A DNA stretch of 64,000 bases from Acinetobacter guillouiae CIP 63.46 (GTDB lineage Bacteria > Pseudomonadota > Gammaproteobacteria > Pseudomonadales > Moraxellaceae), in assembly GCF_000368145.1 (NCBI RefSeq), contig NZ_KB849284.1, positions 1-64,000 of the forward strand, in the 5' to 3' direction. The translations under genes and the position numbers were made by a program. This document shows, piece by piece, positions 1-10,460 of this stretch; within the stretch, counting starts at the first letter, position 1, and every line of letters begins with the position of its first letter. The notes under the pieces were generated by a model that did no database searches, had not been told where the DNA came from, and saw nothing but the letters and a program-made list of their open reading frames with translations.

Positions 1-532
<532 letters not shown>

Positions 533-939
533 TATACAACCCCAAACAGTCGTTAATCCCTACAAGGAGGATCAACAATGTGGACTTAACCACTTCTATT
601 TGTTGCCTGTGAACTTAATCACTATACAGCTTCAATTTAATTCATATACCAAAACGCTTGATTCAGTTTTATCGCTAGTGCTCATTTCATTCAACATTAA
701 CAATTACTTGCTAACATCAACTAAAACGAGTTTAAACAATTATTTCAACTCAAATATATTCTGTTAATGATTCACTACCGCCTCGTCAGCGAGTAGTTAA
801 CTGTGATAAATCACAGAGATTATCAACTGGTGCGTATACTACGCCATCCATTTGTTAATCTCTAGGATCTAATCAACTATATGCTTATTTCTTAACTTAT
901 CTTACGTCTATTTGAACATTTTAAGTTCAATGTAAGTGA
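533..939 (-). other. tRNA-Ala to 23S internal transcribed spacer
   Basis: About 400 bases of A/T-rich spacer without a gene. It holds small inverted repeats, for example CTGTGAT/ATCACAG at 801-816 and CTCG/CGAG at 782-793, which are the sort of stems expected of precursor-processing structures for 23S. I found no clear boxA and no further tRNA here. Confidence 0.6.
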
Positions 940-1015
940 TGGTGGAGACTAACGGAGTCGAACCGTTGACCTCCTGCGTGCAAAGCAGGCGCTCTACCAA
1001 CTAAGCTAAGTCCCC
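940..1015 (-). tRNA. tRNA-Ala (anticodon TGC)
   Basis: The reverse complement folds as a 76-nt cloverleaf. The acceptor strand GGGGACT pairs with AGTCTCC, the anticodon loop is CTTTGCACG giving TGC, the T loop is GTTCGACTC, and CCA is encoded at the 3' end. It sits in the 16S-23S spacer, as usual for gammaproteobacterial rrn operons of the Ile-Ala type. Confidence 0.97.
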
Positions 1016-1059
1016 AGCTTAAGATCTTAATATATCTGCTCTTCTGTGTTCAGTAGACT

Positions 1060-1136
<77 letters not shown>

Positions 1137-1195
1137 TCAGATACATCAATGAAGAACAACTTGTTGTGGATTCTTACCAATCGTCAATCTTTCGT

Positions 1196-2733
<1,538 letters not shown>

Positions 2734-2930
2734 AAAAATCATTAGTGACTTAAGGTCACAATTCTGGCTCATCAATGTACTGACAAATTCTCTCAAATAA
2801 ACTTCGAGTAATTTAAACCAATCAATCAATGATAATATTTCGATCAATCAATCAGTAAAAATCCACACAAGTTGTTCTTCATATTCTCTTAATGATCTTC
2901 TCAATGCTTCGTCAGCATCAAGCTAGGTCG

Positions 2931-2961
2931 GCTATACTACTCTCTATCTCTAAAAAGTCAA
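2931..2961 (-). promoter_or_regulatory. candidate rrn promoter P2 (sigma70)
   Basis: On the reverse strand TTGACT (2956-2961) is followed after 16 bases by TAGTAT (2934-2939), or after 19 by TATAGC (2931-2936). The sequence just downstream is GCCGACC, a GC-rich discriminator as is usual at stringently controlled rRNA promoters. It would start transcription about 190 bases before mature 16S. Prediction only. Confidence 0.5.
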
Positions 2962-3282
2962 TCAATAATGTTAATTATTTTTTCTAACAAACCCAACCCT
3001 AACCTCATCTTAAAATCTCAATTCGAAATCTTAACAACTTAATCAAGTGCCTGATTTATCAGAAGTTTTATTTAACATCACCGCCGATGGATGTGCATTC
3101 TACAGCATTCACAAACCAACACAACCCCTTTTTTTAATTATTTTTCATTTTATCTATCACTTGTTTATTTATTCTTCTAAAACAGCACTTTTTCTTTAAA
3201 AATCTGCTTTTTTGCATAAAAACACAGCAATAAAAAACCAATACCCCATCATATATTCACTAAAACAACTAAAACGGCCTCT

Positions 3283-3312
3283 TGTATACCCTTAGCATTG
3301 TTATAAATGCAA
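3283..3312 (-). promoter_or_regulatory. candidate rrn promoter P1 (sigma70)
   Basis: On the reverse strand TTGCAT (3307-3312) is followed by an 18-base spacer and TATACA (3283-3288), preceded by an A/T-rich stretch. Tandem promoters several hundred bases upstream of 16S are common for rrn operons. The match is moderate. Confidence 0.35.
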
Positions 3313-3440
3313 TTTAATAGAGATACGGCGATTAAAATCTATATAAGGAGATAGATCACTTTTATCATTGAATAGAAGCATCAAACTATTCCTGAGAAAG
3401 AGATCAATATCTTGTCCCAACTCAAACAATACTTAGACTC

Positions 3441-3510
3441 GCTAAAACCAACGCTATAAAACTCACTCTATAAAACCAACTCTATAAAATCGGGTTCTAT
3501 AAAACCAAGC
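3441..3510. repeat. short degenerate tandem repeat, unit like CTATAAAACCAA
   Basis: Five imperfect copies of an A/T-rich unit (core CTATAAAA, often followed by CCAA or CTCA) are spaced 15-20 bases apart between the rrn promoter region and the tetR gene. Not part of a reading frame. It may be curved upstream DNA or an expanded simple repeat. Confidence 0.6.
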
Positions 3511-3587
3511 CTTAGTTATATTTGGATGTATGTCTATATAAGTCGAGTACAATCTATGAATCCCCCTCTCCCCATTAAATAATTTTC

Positions 3588-4202
3588 CTAAAGTGAATTA
3601 GGGTTGGCACCTTGCTCTAGATAAGCCAAAATCATCAAAGTTAATTCTTTTTTTAGCTGCTGTTCTGAAATTAGAAAATTATTATGACTGACATAACGCA
3701 TCATAGTAAAAAGCGTACTATTGATAATCACAAAGGATTTATTTTTAAGTACTTCAAAACTCCAATGATTAAAAAAACGGCTAAATACATACAATCCCAC
3801 TTCATAGAAATGCTTTTCTAACACTTTTGCTGCTTCTGAATTGTTATAGCCATGCCAATGTTTAAGCACTTCAATAAAAAAGCCACCATCGGCTTTCATC
3901 ATGTCAAAACCGAATTGAAGACTAAGTGGAATGATTTCTTCTAAGCTCAATTCTTCTTGGCTAATCGCAATCTGTTTCAACGCAAGCCCCAGCTGCTCAC
4001 TTTTACGACTTAAAAGCTCCTGAATAATTTCTTCTTTATTGCCAAAATACTGATAGATAGAACCAACACTGACACCTGATTTTTCTGAAATTTTGGGTGT
4101 GGTGACGTTGATTAAGCCATATTCAGCAACACATAATTGAGTTGCTTCCAAGATACTATCTACGACATTCCGAGCACGTTGTTGTTGTGGTTGTTTTCTC
4201 AT
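3588..4202 (-). CDS. TetR/AcrR family transcriptional regulator
   Basis: A 204-residue protein with an N-terminal TetR helix-turn-helix: an Ile-Leu-Glu-Ala-Thr helix, then a recognition helix region with SGVSVGSIYQYFGNKEEII, the classic TetR signature with a Tyr-Gln-Tyr-Phe core. The C-terminal domain is all-helical and would bind an unknown ligand. I place the start at the ATG at 4202 because GGAG lies 11 bases upstream; a GTG at 4214 in the same frame would overlap that site. It is divergent from the DUF2236 oxygenase gene at 4289, with an operator-like palindrome between them, so it probably represses that gene and itself. The ligand cannot be read from sequence. Confidence 0.88.
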   Translation of the reverse strand: MRKQPQQQRARNVVDSILEATQLCVAEYGLINVTTPKISEKSGVSVGSIYQYFGNKEEIIQELLSRKSEQLGLALKQIAISQEELSLEEIIPLSLQFGFDMMKADGGFFIEVLKHWHGYNNSEAAKVLEKHFYEVGLYVFSRFFNHWSFEVLKNKSFVIINSTLFTMMRYVSHNNFLISEQQLKKELTLMILAYLEQGANPNSL

Positions 4203-4220
4203 TTTGCGGTTCACTCCGAA

Positions 4221-4247
4221 ATGCGAATTGAATGCGAATAATTATTC
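4221..4247. promoter_or_regulatory. operator-like site between tetR and the oxygenase gene
   Basis: The 86-base divergent gap has a perfect 12-base palindrome GAATAATTATTC (4236-4247) preceded by two direct copies of ATGCGAAT, 11 bases apart (4221-4228 and 4232-4239). Position and symmetry fit a TetR-family operator. Inference, with no known consensus to compare. Confidence 0.45.
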
Positions 4248-4288
4248 ATATTAGAGTTTGACTAAACAATAATCAGGTCGCGCTCAAA

Positions 4289-5497
4289 ATGCAAACATTA
4301 ATTAAGCCACAACGCCTTGCCTCATTTGAGAAGATGGCACGAACAAATATGAAGTCTAAGCTTTTTTATTATTTTACAGACCGGCAGTTACAACCGAGTT
4401 ATGACGAATATCTTTCACTCAATCGTGCCTTACAGACTGGTGATATCGCGATGGATAAAGTTATGGATTGGGTGATGACCAATCCTAGACAAAATAGAAA
4501 GCTTTTTGAAACAGCCTTGTATCAAGGTTTGGATAAACTTCCCAATGACATCCCTGAATTAACTGATTTTTTTAAAATGGTTGAACAAGCGCCTACTTGG
4601 CTTGATCCAGCTAAAATTGAAACTGCGATCAAATTTACCCATCGTTTAGGGACAAATGGTACTTTTATTTTACGCGATGTGGCTTTAATGACGGGTTATC
4701 AATACCCTGGTTTTAATCAACCGTTAATTATGACAGGTGCTTTACATAAATACGCGGGAAAACGCTTAGCTGAAACCCACAAATGGTGGCTTGATGTCAA
4801 TCAACAAGATAGTTTCTCTCGTTTTAACAATGGTTTTACTTCAACCATTTATGTGCGTTTTATTCATTCGTTGGTACGGCACCAACTCAATAAATCCAAA
4901 GACTGGGATAACGATATTTGGGGAGCGCCGATCAATCAATATGATCAAGCCATGACCAATATCGCATTTAGTGCGGTGTTACTTCTCGGTGTCAGAGCCA
5001 TTGGTATTTTTCCAAGCAAAACCGAATCAGAAGCCATCATGCATTTTTGGAAATATATGGGCTGGTTAATGGGAGTAGATGAAAAATGGCTAGTCAATAA
5101 AGAGTCTGACGCATGGAAACTACTGCAATGGATGAATTATGCCCACCCCAAGGCCGATGAAAGTAGCAAAGCTTTAGCCATCAGCTTATCCAAAGAGCCT
5201 TTTGAACGACACTACAAACACTTCAATTCCTTTTTGCAAAAAAAGGCCTATCAAAATCATTTGGATATTACTCAGTTTTTTATTGGGCAACGTAAAATGA
5301 AAAACCTAGGACTCAAGCCACGTACTTTGGCTTGGTATCCGCTTTATTTAATTGCAAAAAATACCCTGCTCTACCGTAGTGCTAAGCATATTGACAAACT
5401 GGATCAATATTTACAACAGAATGGTCGTGCAGAACAAGAATATGCACTTGAGCTTTATCAAAATGCGGGGAAACAATTAGCGAGTATGCATCAGTAA
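4289..5497 (+). CDS. DUF2236 / MpaB-Lcp-like oxygenase
   Basis: A 402-residue protein resembling the oxygenase MpaB / rubber-oxygenase (DUF2236) family: helical, with the conserved block from about residue 118 (RLGTNGTFILRDVALMTGY), then LHKYAGKRLAETHKWW and the segment IYVRFIHSLVRHQL near residues 186-200, whose histidine is a candidate heme ligand as in Lcp proteins. No signal peptide is evident, so it is probably cytosolic. The substrate is unknown. It stands alone downstream of the divergent TetR gene and ends at a strong bidirectional hairpin. No good ribosome binding site precedes the ATG (AGG is 12 bases away), so the start is moderately certain. Confidence 0.8.
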   Translation: MQTLIKPQRLASFEKMARTNMKSKLFYYFTDRQLQPSYDEYLSLNRALQTGDIAMDKVMDWVMTNPRQNRKLFETALYQGLDKLPNDIPELTDFFKMVEQAPTWLDPAKIETAIKFTHRLGTNGTFILRDVALMTGYQYPGFNQPLIMTGALHKYAGKRLAETHKWWLDVNQQDSFSRFNNGFTSTIYVRFIHSLVRHQLNKSKDWDNDIWGAPINQYDQAMTNIAFSAVLLLGVRAIGIFPSKTESEAIMHFWKYMGWLMGVDEKWLVNKESDAWKLLQWMNYAHPKADESSKALAISLSKEPFERHYKHFNSFLQKKAYQNHLDITQFFIGQRKMKNLGLKPRTLAWYPLYLIAKNTLLYRSAKHIDKLDQYLQQNGRAEQEYALELYQNAGKQLASMHQ

Positions 5498-5554
5498 GAT
5501 CTACTCTCACTCTCCCGTACTTCATGATTAAATTAAATAGGAACACTCGAAAAG

Positions 5555-5586
5555 ACAAGGGGAAGCCAATTGGCCTCCCCTTGTTT
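5555..5586. terminator. bidirectional terminator between oxygenase and copper genes
   Basis: A 13-bp stem (ACAAGGGGAAGCC / GGCCTCCCCTTGT, one mismatch) closes an AATT loop between two convergent genes. T-runs are short on both sides, so efficiency is uncertain. Confidence 0.7.
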
Positions 5587-5621
5587 CACATTACATGACT
5601 TCGCGTCACATTACTCATTGA

Positions 5622-5864
5622 TCAATGAGAATGCATTGCTTCAGAAGCCGAATGATCCATGTTTGGCATACTTTCATGACTCATCTTAGACATATCATGT
5701 TGCTGAGCTGCATTCTGTTTTTGGCTTGGCATATAGTCAGGCTCGTTGGTAATCGCCAAATAGAAGATTCCCATAAAAATACAGCTTAAAATAATTGCGA
5801 TTATCAGCAATTTCCATCCCCAAAACGATTTTTCAGGTGACAACTTATTACTGTCATTACTCAT
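5622..5864 (-). CDS. small Met/His-rich single-pass membrane protein (copper-associated)
   Basis: An 80-residue protein with one membrane segment at about residues 17-39 (LLIIAIILSCIFMGIFYLA) and a C-terminal tail packed with Met and His (HDMSKMSHESMPNMDH and a terminal HSH). Such tails bind Cu(I)/Cu(II). GAGGA lies 7 bases before the ATG. It follows the TonB copper receptor by 42 bases on the same strand, so it is probably cotranscribed and might pass copper on in the periplasm. I do not recognise a named family, so the role is inferred from composition and neighbours. Confidence 0.75.
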   Translation of the reverse strand: MSNDSNKLSPEKSFWGWKLLIIAIILSCIFMGIFYLAITNEPDYMPSQKQNAAQQHDMSKMSHESMPNMDHSASEAMHSH

Positions 5865-5906
5865 AGAACATCCTCATATTTCTGTAAAAAATCAGTTTTA
5901 AATCAA

Positions 5907-7985
5907 TTAAAATTTCATGCTAATACGAGCCCAATAATTACGCCCAGTATTATTAAATTGTTGAGTACCGACTTGACCATCCGCACCTACACCCAATTTG
6001 TTTAAATGCTCGGTATAGGTTTTATCTAAGACATTGTCGACACCAACAGCAAGATTTAGATCTTTTTGAATGTTATATGACGCATTCAATGCCAAGGTGG
6101 TAAAGCTTTTACTTTCACCAGTGTCATAACCGACAATATTACCTTGATTTAAGCTAATACGATCTTGTTTCGCCACCGCACGCCATAATAAACCTAAAGA
6201 ATATTTATCTTGAACATAACGTAAATTCAAACGACCTTCTAAAGGCGCAATTTGTGGCAATGGTTTATGTGTATCGGTATTTTCGCCCCATGCATACATT
6301 GCACTTAAATCCGCTTGAATCGCATCAGTAAATTGATAACCGATCCCCGCTTCAGCACCCGCGATAGTTGCATCGACATTTTTTGCACCCGCACTAAATG
6401 ATGAACCATGACTATGTCCATCCATCCCGCCCGTTGGATGATTATGATAACTCAATAAAATAAAGTCATTAATCAATCCTGCATATGCTGATGTCCACAC
6501 ACTCAATGCATCATGTTGGTATTGATAACCGAGATCCAACTGTAAAGTTTTTTCAGTGTTTAGATCATTAAACGTCGGTTTAGACATACCAGTATTACCA
6601 TGTGCAGTACTGAATAGCTCCCAATAATCTGGAACACGTTCCACATAACCTAAACCAATATAAGATTTGGCATTATGTTCAGGAGATTGATTTTCTAAAC
6701 GAATAAATGCACTTGGCAAAGTTTCTTTACGTTGATCATTCAGTTTTAATGCATCAATTTTAACTTGATCAATTCGTGCACCTGTCACCAATTTATAAGC
6801 ATCATTGAATTGATAGGTCATTTCTCCGAAAGCACCATAAGATTGGAAGCGCATATCCTCTCTAAATGCAACATTCATGGATGGCATGGTCGGTGATGAC
6901 ATACTGCCGCCATGTTTGTTCAGCTGAGAATCCACCCCAGTAATTAAACTGAGCTTATCCCATTCACTGGTCATGGCTAAACGGCTATTTAAAGTACGAC
7001 GTGTCACCTGCATTGCCATTGGGTTTGGCATCAACATCTTCATGCCACCATGTGTCATTTCTGCCAATGGTGGAGTACGTAAACTAAAGTTATCCATAAT
7101 ATGGTCGTTATAACTATAGTTCACTTGCCCTTCGAGCTTTTTAATCACAGGGCTTAAATTCTTCTTTTCAACTCGTAAGCCTAAGCTTTCACGTGCAAAT
7201 TGAGAACCATCCATGGTTCGGCCTGCGTATTCAGCCTCACCATCGGCTTTACCACCCGTCAGTTCAACCCATGTATCTTCATCGGGTGTCCAGCCTAAGG
7301 CTAAATCAGTATTCCAGCGCTCCCAAGAAGAAGGCACTTTATTGCCATCACCATCCTCATAGCTGTTTGACTCAGAACGATTGGCATTGATACGCATGTA
7401 TTTTTTACTGTCACCTACAGCAGCTTCAATATTGTGATCCAAACGTCCAAAAGAACCGACTAAAACACTGGCTTGACCTTGATAATTTTTATCATCTGTT
7501 AAGGTTGGTTTTTGACGTTCAAAAATCACCGTGGCTGCTGAACCTGTATTGGCATATTGAACCGTCTGAGGTCCCTTTACCACCGAAATACGGTCAAAAC
7601 TTTCGGGTTGAATATACGATGTAGGTGCATCCATGCGTGCAGGGCATGCACCTAAATTTTCGGTACCATCTGTTAAAATTTTAATCCGTGAACCAAACAT
7701 GCCGCGGAATGTGACATCTCCATTGGTTCCACCGCTTTTAATTGAATTAAAGCCTGCAATACTTTGCAAATAATCAGCACCATCTGTAGCAGGTACAGGT
7801 TGAATCGGCTGTTTTGGATCAGCATAAATAATCAAACCATTGGCATCATTATTTAACTGTGCTGTAACCACGATTGGAGCAAGTTGAGATGCATGTTCCT
7901 GATCGTGTGCAAATGCCGCTGTAGAATAACAAGCAACACAAACCGCAGCCGCTAAAGGCTGTAAAAAGAATTGAGGTTGAGCCAT
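5907..7985 (-). CDS. oprC: TonB-dependent copper receptor (OprC/NosA type)
   Basis: A 692-residue outer-membrane beta-barrel receptor. It has a signal peptide ending at about residue 26 (AAFA), a TonB-box-like PIVVTA at 37-42, a plug domain at about 50-170, and a C-terminal Phe as expected for barrel assembly. The plug carries GACPARMD with Cys114 and Met118 in a CxxxM arrangement, which is the copper-binding pair known from Pseudomonas OprC. Barrel loops are rich in Met and His (for example a GMDGHSHGSS loop and a MTHGGMKMLMPNPMAM loop). It imports copper using TonB energy. Flanked by a DUF2946 gene upstream and a Met/His-rich membrane peptide downstream, all on one strand. Confidence 0.92.
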   Translation of the reverse strand: MAQPQFFLQPLAAAVCVACYSTAAFAHDQEHASQLAPIVVTAQLNNDANGLIIYADPKQPIQPVPATDGADYLQSIAGFNSIKSGGTNGDVTFRGMFGSRIKILTDGTENLGACPARMDAPTSYIQPESFDRISVVKGPQTVQYANTGSAATVIFERQKPTLTDDKNYQGQASVLVGSFGRLDHNIEAAVGDSKKYMRINANRSESNSYEDGDGNKVPSSWERWNTDLALGWTPDEDTWVELTGGKADGEAEYAGRTMDGSQFARESLGLRVEKKNLSPVIKKLEGQVNYSYNDHIMDNFSLRTPPLAEMTHGGMKMLMPNPMAMQVTRRTLNSRLAMTSEWDKLSLITGVDSQLNKHGGSMSSPTMPSMNVAFREDMRFQSYGAFGEMTYQFNDAYKLVTGARIDQVKIDALKLNDQRKETLPSAFIRLENQSPEHNAKSYIGLGYVERVPDYWELFSTAHGNTGMSKPTFNDLNTEKTLQLDLGYQYQHDALSVWTSAYAGLINDFILLSYHNHPTGGMDGHSHGSSFSAGAKNVDATIAGAEAGIGYQFTDAIQADLSAMYAWGENTDTHKPLPQIAPLEGRLNLRYVQDKYSLGLLWRAVAKQDRISLNQGNIVGYDTGESKSFTTLALNASYNIQKDLNLAVGVDNVLDKTYTEHLNKLGVGADGQVGTQQFNNTGRNYWARISMKF

Positions 7986-8055
7986 TTTCTTTCTCTTAAA
8001 TCATAAATTAAACAAGGCTGGAGTCAATGAAGACCCTAAAAATTAAGTTTTTGAT

Positions 8056-8520
8056 TTATGCAAAAAGTGGCGGGGCTCGCCCTTGGGGAAGTAGAAACAA
8101 ACGTTGCAATACAAAATAGACATGTCGAAATGCTTTTTGAAATGCAACCAGTCGCACTTGGATACGATCTAATATTTCTTTGATTTCAAGTTCAGGAGGT
8201 AAAACCAAATTGCCATAGACTGTACAGTATTGGCACTGGTGACCCGCATCATGGTGATGTGAACTTGGTTGCTCTGGCGCTGCATGTTCAGCATGGGCCA
8301 ATAGATGGTCATGACTGGCAGCTTCATGTGCAGAAGATGCAGATTGATGTTGATGATGGGTGTTATGTTGATGCTTTTCGTAGAAATGACTTTGTACTAA
8401 AGCTTGAGTAATAGTTTCACAGACCGGCGCAATTTGATATTGCTTCGGTAGCAAAGGCTGTAAAAATACAGCAATCTGTAAAAAAACTGCGGTAAAACCG
8501 AGCAGTAAACCTATTCTCAA
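8056..8520 (-). CDS. DUF2946-like His-rich membrane-anchored protein
   Basis: About 154 residues if started at the TTG at 8520. The frame stays open to a TTG at 8562, which lies inside a terminator stem and is therefore unlikely; no in-frame ATG exists, so the start is uncertain. It has an N-terminal hydrophobic segment (GLLLGFTAVFLQIAVFL), a long His/Ala/Ser-rich spacer, then a QCQYCTVYG motif and a C-terminal RAPP motif. CxxC plus RAPP are the hallmarks of DUF2946 proteins, which sit beside TonB copper receptors. The His-rich spacer and CxxC suggest periplasmic copper binding. It is 70 bases upstream of the receptor gene and probably heads that operon. Confidence 0.78.
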   Translation of the reverse strand: MRIGLLLGFTAVFLQIAVFLQPLLPKQYQIAPVCETITQALVQSHFYEKHQHNTHHQHQSASSAHEAASHDHLLAHAEHAAPEQPSSHHHDAGHQCQYCTVYGNLVLPPELEIKEILDRIQVRLVAFQKAFRHVYFVLQRLFLLPQGRAPPLFA

Positions 8521-8559
8521 CAAAACGTTCGTCTCAACATTTTTCGAGCCAGAGTATAA

Positions 8560-8585
8560 CAAAGCCCAAACAAAATTGGGCTTTG
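8560..8585 (-). terminator. terminator downstream of def
   Basis: Perfect 10-bp inverted repeat CAAAGCCCAA / TTGGGCTTTG with a 6-base loop, located 47 bases past the def stop on the reverse strand. It separates def from the copper operon. Confidence 0.65.
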
Positions 8586-8631
8586 TATTGCAGGAAAATT
8601 TTAAAAGATTTTAAAATTCAACTGACTCAGA

Positions 8632-9162
8632 TCAACGTTTTGCTGGAACTTTTTGCTTTTCACGCTGACGAACCACTTTTTCCACTTTTTCACGCGCACG
8701 TTGACGCTTTAAAGGGGATAAGTAATCCACAAATAATTTACCGTTTAAGTGATCCATTTCATGTTGAATACATACCGCCAATAGATCATCCGCTTCGACT
8801 TCAAAAGCTTGACCTTCAAGGTTAATTGCTTCAATTTTAACTCGTGACGGACGCTCAACTTTATCGTATATTTGAGGAACAGAAAGACAGCCTTCCTCAT
8901 AAGATAAGGTTTCTTCTGTAAGCGGTGTTATTTTGGGGTTAATGAACACCATAGGTTGGTCTTTGTCTTCAGACAGATCCATTACGATAAGCTGAATATG
9001 CTGATCGACCTGTGTAGCAGCCAGACCAATACCTGGCGCTTCATACATGGTTTCAAACATGTCTGCTGCTAACTGGCGAATTTCATCAGTTACCACATCG
9101 ACAGGTTTTGCAATGGTGCGTAAACGGGGATCAGGAAAACTTAAAATAGGTAATAAGGCCAT
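8632..9162 (-). CDS. def: peptide deformylase
   Basis: A 176-residue enzyme that removes the N-formyl group from new proteins. All three family motifs are present: GIGLAATQ at about 45-52, EGCLS at about 90-94 (Cys is a metal ligand), and QHEMDHLNG near 133-141 (two His metal ligands and catalytic Glu). The length is normal for the bacterial type I enzyme. It is divergent from the LysM gene. Here def is not followed by fmt. Confidence 0.96.
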   Translation of the reverse strand: MALLPILSFPDPRLRTIAKPVDVVTDEIRQLAADMFETMYEAPGIGLAATQVDQHIQLIVMDLSEDKDQPMVFINPKITPLTEETLSYEEGCLSVPQIYDKVERPSRVKIEAINLEGQAFEVEADDLLAVCIQHEMDHLNGKLFVDYLSPLKRQRAREKVEKVVRQREKQKVPAKR

Positions 9163-9236
9163 ACTGTACCCTCTGTTGCTATGCCATTGATCTTAAAACT
9201 AAATGAAGAATATGCTTCATTAAAAAAATGTGTGTA

Positions 9237-9258
9237 ATATGCGTATTATAACGCATAT
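9237..9258. promoter_or_regulatory. palindrome and -10-like element between def and the LysM gene
   Basis: Perfect 8-bp arms ATATGCGT / ACGCATAT flank ATTATA in the 120-base divergent gap. The centre can be read as a -10 element (TATTAT) on either strand. It may be a shared promoter core or an operator; no known regulator consensus was recognised. Confidence 0.35.
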
Positions 9259-9285
9259 AGAGACATAATTTTAGGAATTATGATA

Positions 9286-10437
9286 ATGAAAAAGGTTTTA
9301 ACTGGCATAACGAACTTTCATGCCAAGGGGTTCAAGAAACAATTACTTGCTGTGACACTATGTTTAAGTGCAGGATTCACTTACATGGAAATCACACACG
9401 CAAGTCCAAACACCAATCCACCTGCACTGAAATCCAGTGCACCCAATGTCTATGTGGTGAAACGTGGCGATACTTTATGGGATATTGCGGGGAAATTTTT
9501 AAGCAAACCTTGGCGCTGGCCTGAAATCTGGGCAAGCAATAAGCATGTTAAAAATCCACATTGGATTTATCCTGGCGATAAATTATTGTTGTGTACTTTA
9601 GATGGTCGTCCACTGATTGGTGTAGATGAAGGTGATGGTTGTGATGGAATTATCCGTCGTCATCAAGGTGGAACATCTTTACGCCCTCAAATACGCGTTG
9701 AATCCTTAAATAATGCGATTTCAGTAATTCCATTATCAGATATTCAACCGTGGTTAGAACACAGTATTGTGGTCAATCCTGAATCTTTACAGAACATCCC
9801 TTATACCATCGGTGCTGCTGATAATCGTGTGATTACGGGTGCAGGACAAACCGTTTATGCGCGTGGAAATGGCTTAGTCGTGGGTCAACGTTATGGGATC
9901 TATCGTGAAGGCAAACCCTATATTTTCCTCAATGCTGAAGGCAAAAAGTTTAATGCGGGCATGGAGTTAACTGAGGTTGCTTCTGCAACAGCGGCGGCTG
10001 GTGAAAATGATGTAACCACTCTAGAGCTAACCAAAAGTTATAATGCTGAAGTGCGTAAAAGCGACTATGTCCTACCAAGCTATGATGCTGAATTGCCGAG
10101 TTTGTTCTATCCAACCACCACCAATGAAGTCAGCAATGGCGGTAAAGTGGTTCGTGTACAAGGTTCAATTGGTACAGCAGCGCAATATAGTGTAGTCACC
10201 ATTGACCGTGGGAGCTTACAAGGTGCTAAACCTGGGCAAGTCTTTAGTATTTACCAACAAGGTGAAACAGTCCGTGACCCAAAAACTAAAGAGTCTGTGA
10301 AATTACCAAGTCAAAAAATTGGTACGCTGATGATCTTTAAGAGTTTTGATCACCTCAGCTATGCCTATATTTTGGAAAGTAATTTACCAATTAAAATGGG
10401 TGCTGAAATTAAACCACCTGCAATTGCAGATAACTAA
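9286..10437 (+). CDS. LysM peptidoglycan-binding domain protein
   Basis: A 383-residue exported protein. I use the second ATG at 9286 because AGGA lies 9 bases upstream; the first ATG (9280) would leave only 3. An N-terminal hydrophobic segment at about 18-32 precedes the LysM domain at about 54-102 (VYVVKRGDTLWDIAGKFL to WIYPGDKLLL). The rest, about 280 residues, is beta-rich without a motif I can name. Similar proteins lie directly upstream of dprA in gammaproteobacteria. It probably binds cell-wall glycan in the periplasm. dprA follows after 23 bases, so the genes are likely cotranscribed. Confidence 0.88.
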   Translation: MKKVLTGITNFHAKGFKKQLLAVTLCLSAGFTYMEITHASPNTNPPALKSSAPNVYVVKRGDTLWDIAGKFLSKPWRWPEIWASNKHVKNPHWIYPGDKLLLCTLDGRPLIGVDEGDGCDGIIRRHQGGTSLRPQIRVESLNNAISVIPLSDIQPWLEHSIVVNPESLQNIPYTIGAADNRVITGAGQTVYARGNGLVVGQRYGIYREGKPYIFLNAEGKKFNAGMELTEVASATAAAGENDVTTLELTKSYNAEVRKSDYVLPSYDAELPSLFYPTTTNEVSNGGKVVRVQGSIGTAAQYSVVTIDRGSLQGAKPGQVFSIYQQGETVRDPKTKESVKLPSQKIGTLMIFKSFDHLSYAYILESNLPIKMGAEIKPPAIADN

Positions 10438-10460
10438 GTTTTTCATGATGTGATTTAAAT

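Larger units (their letters stand above)
2734..3587 (-). other. rrn leader and upstream A/T-rich region
   Basis: About 850 bases without a protein gene. The part next to 16S is the rRNA leader, with several ATCAATCA copies at about 2818-2870. Further upstream come two candidate promoters (separate entries) and a very A/T-rich stretch at 3060-3250 that could serve as UP-element DNA. At 3441-3510 there is a short degenerate tandem repeat. No boxA matching the enterobacterial consensus was found by eye. Confidence 0.6.
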
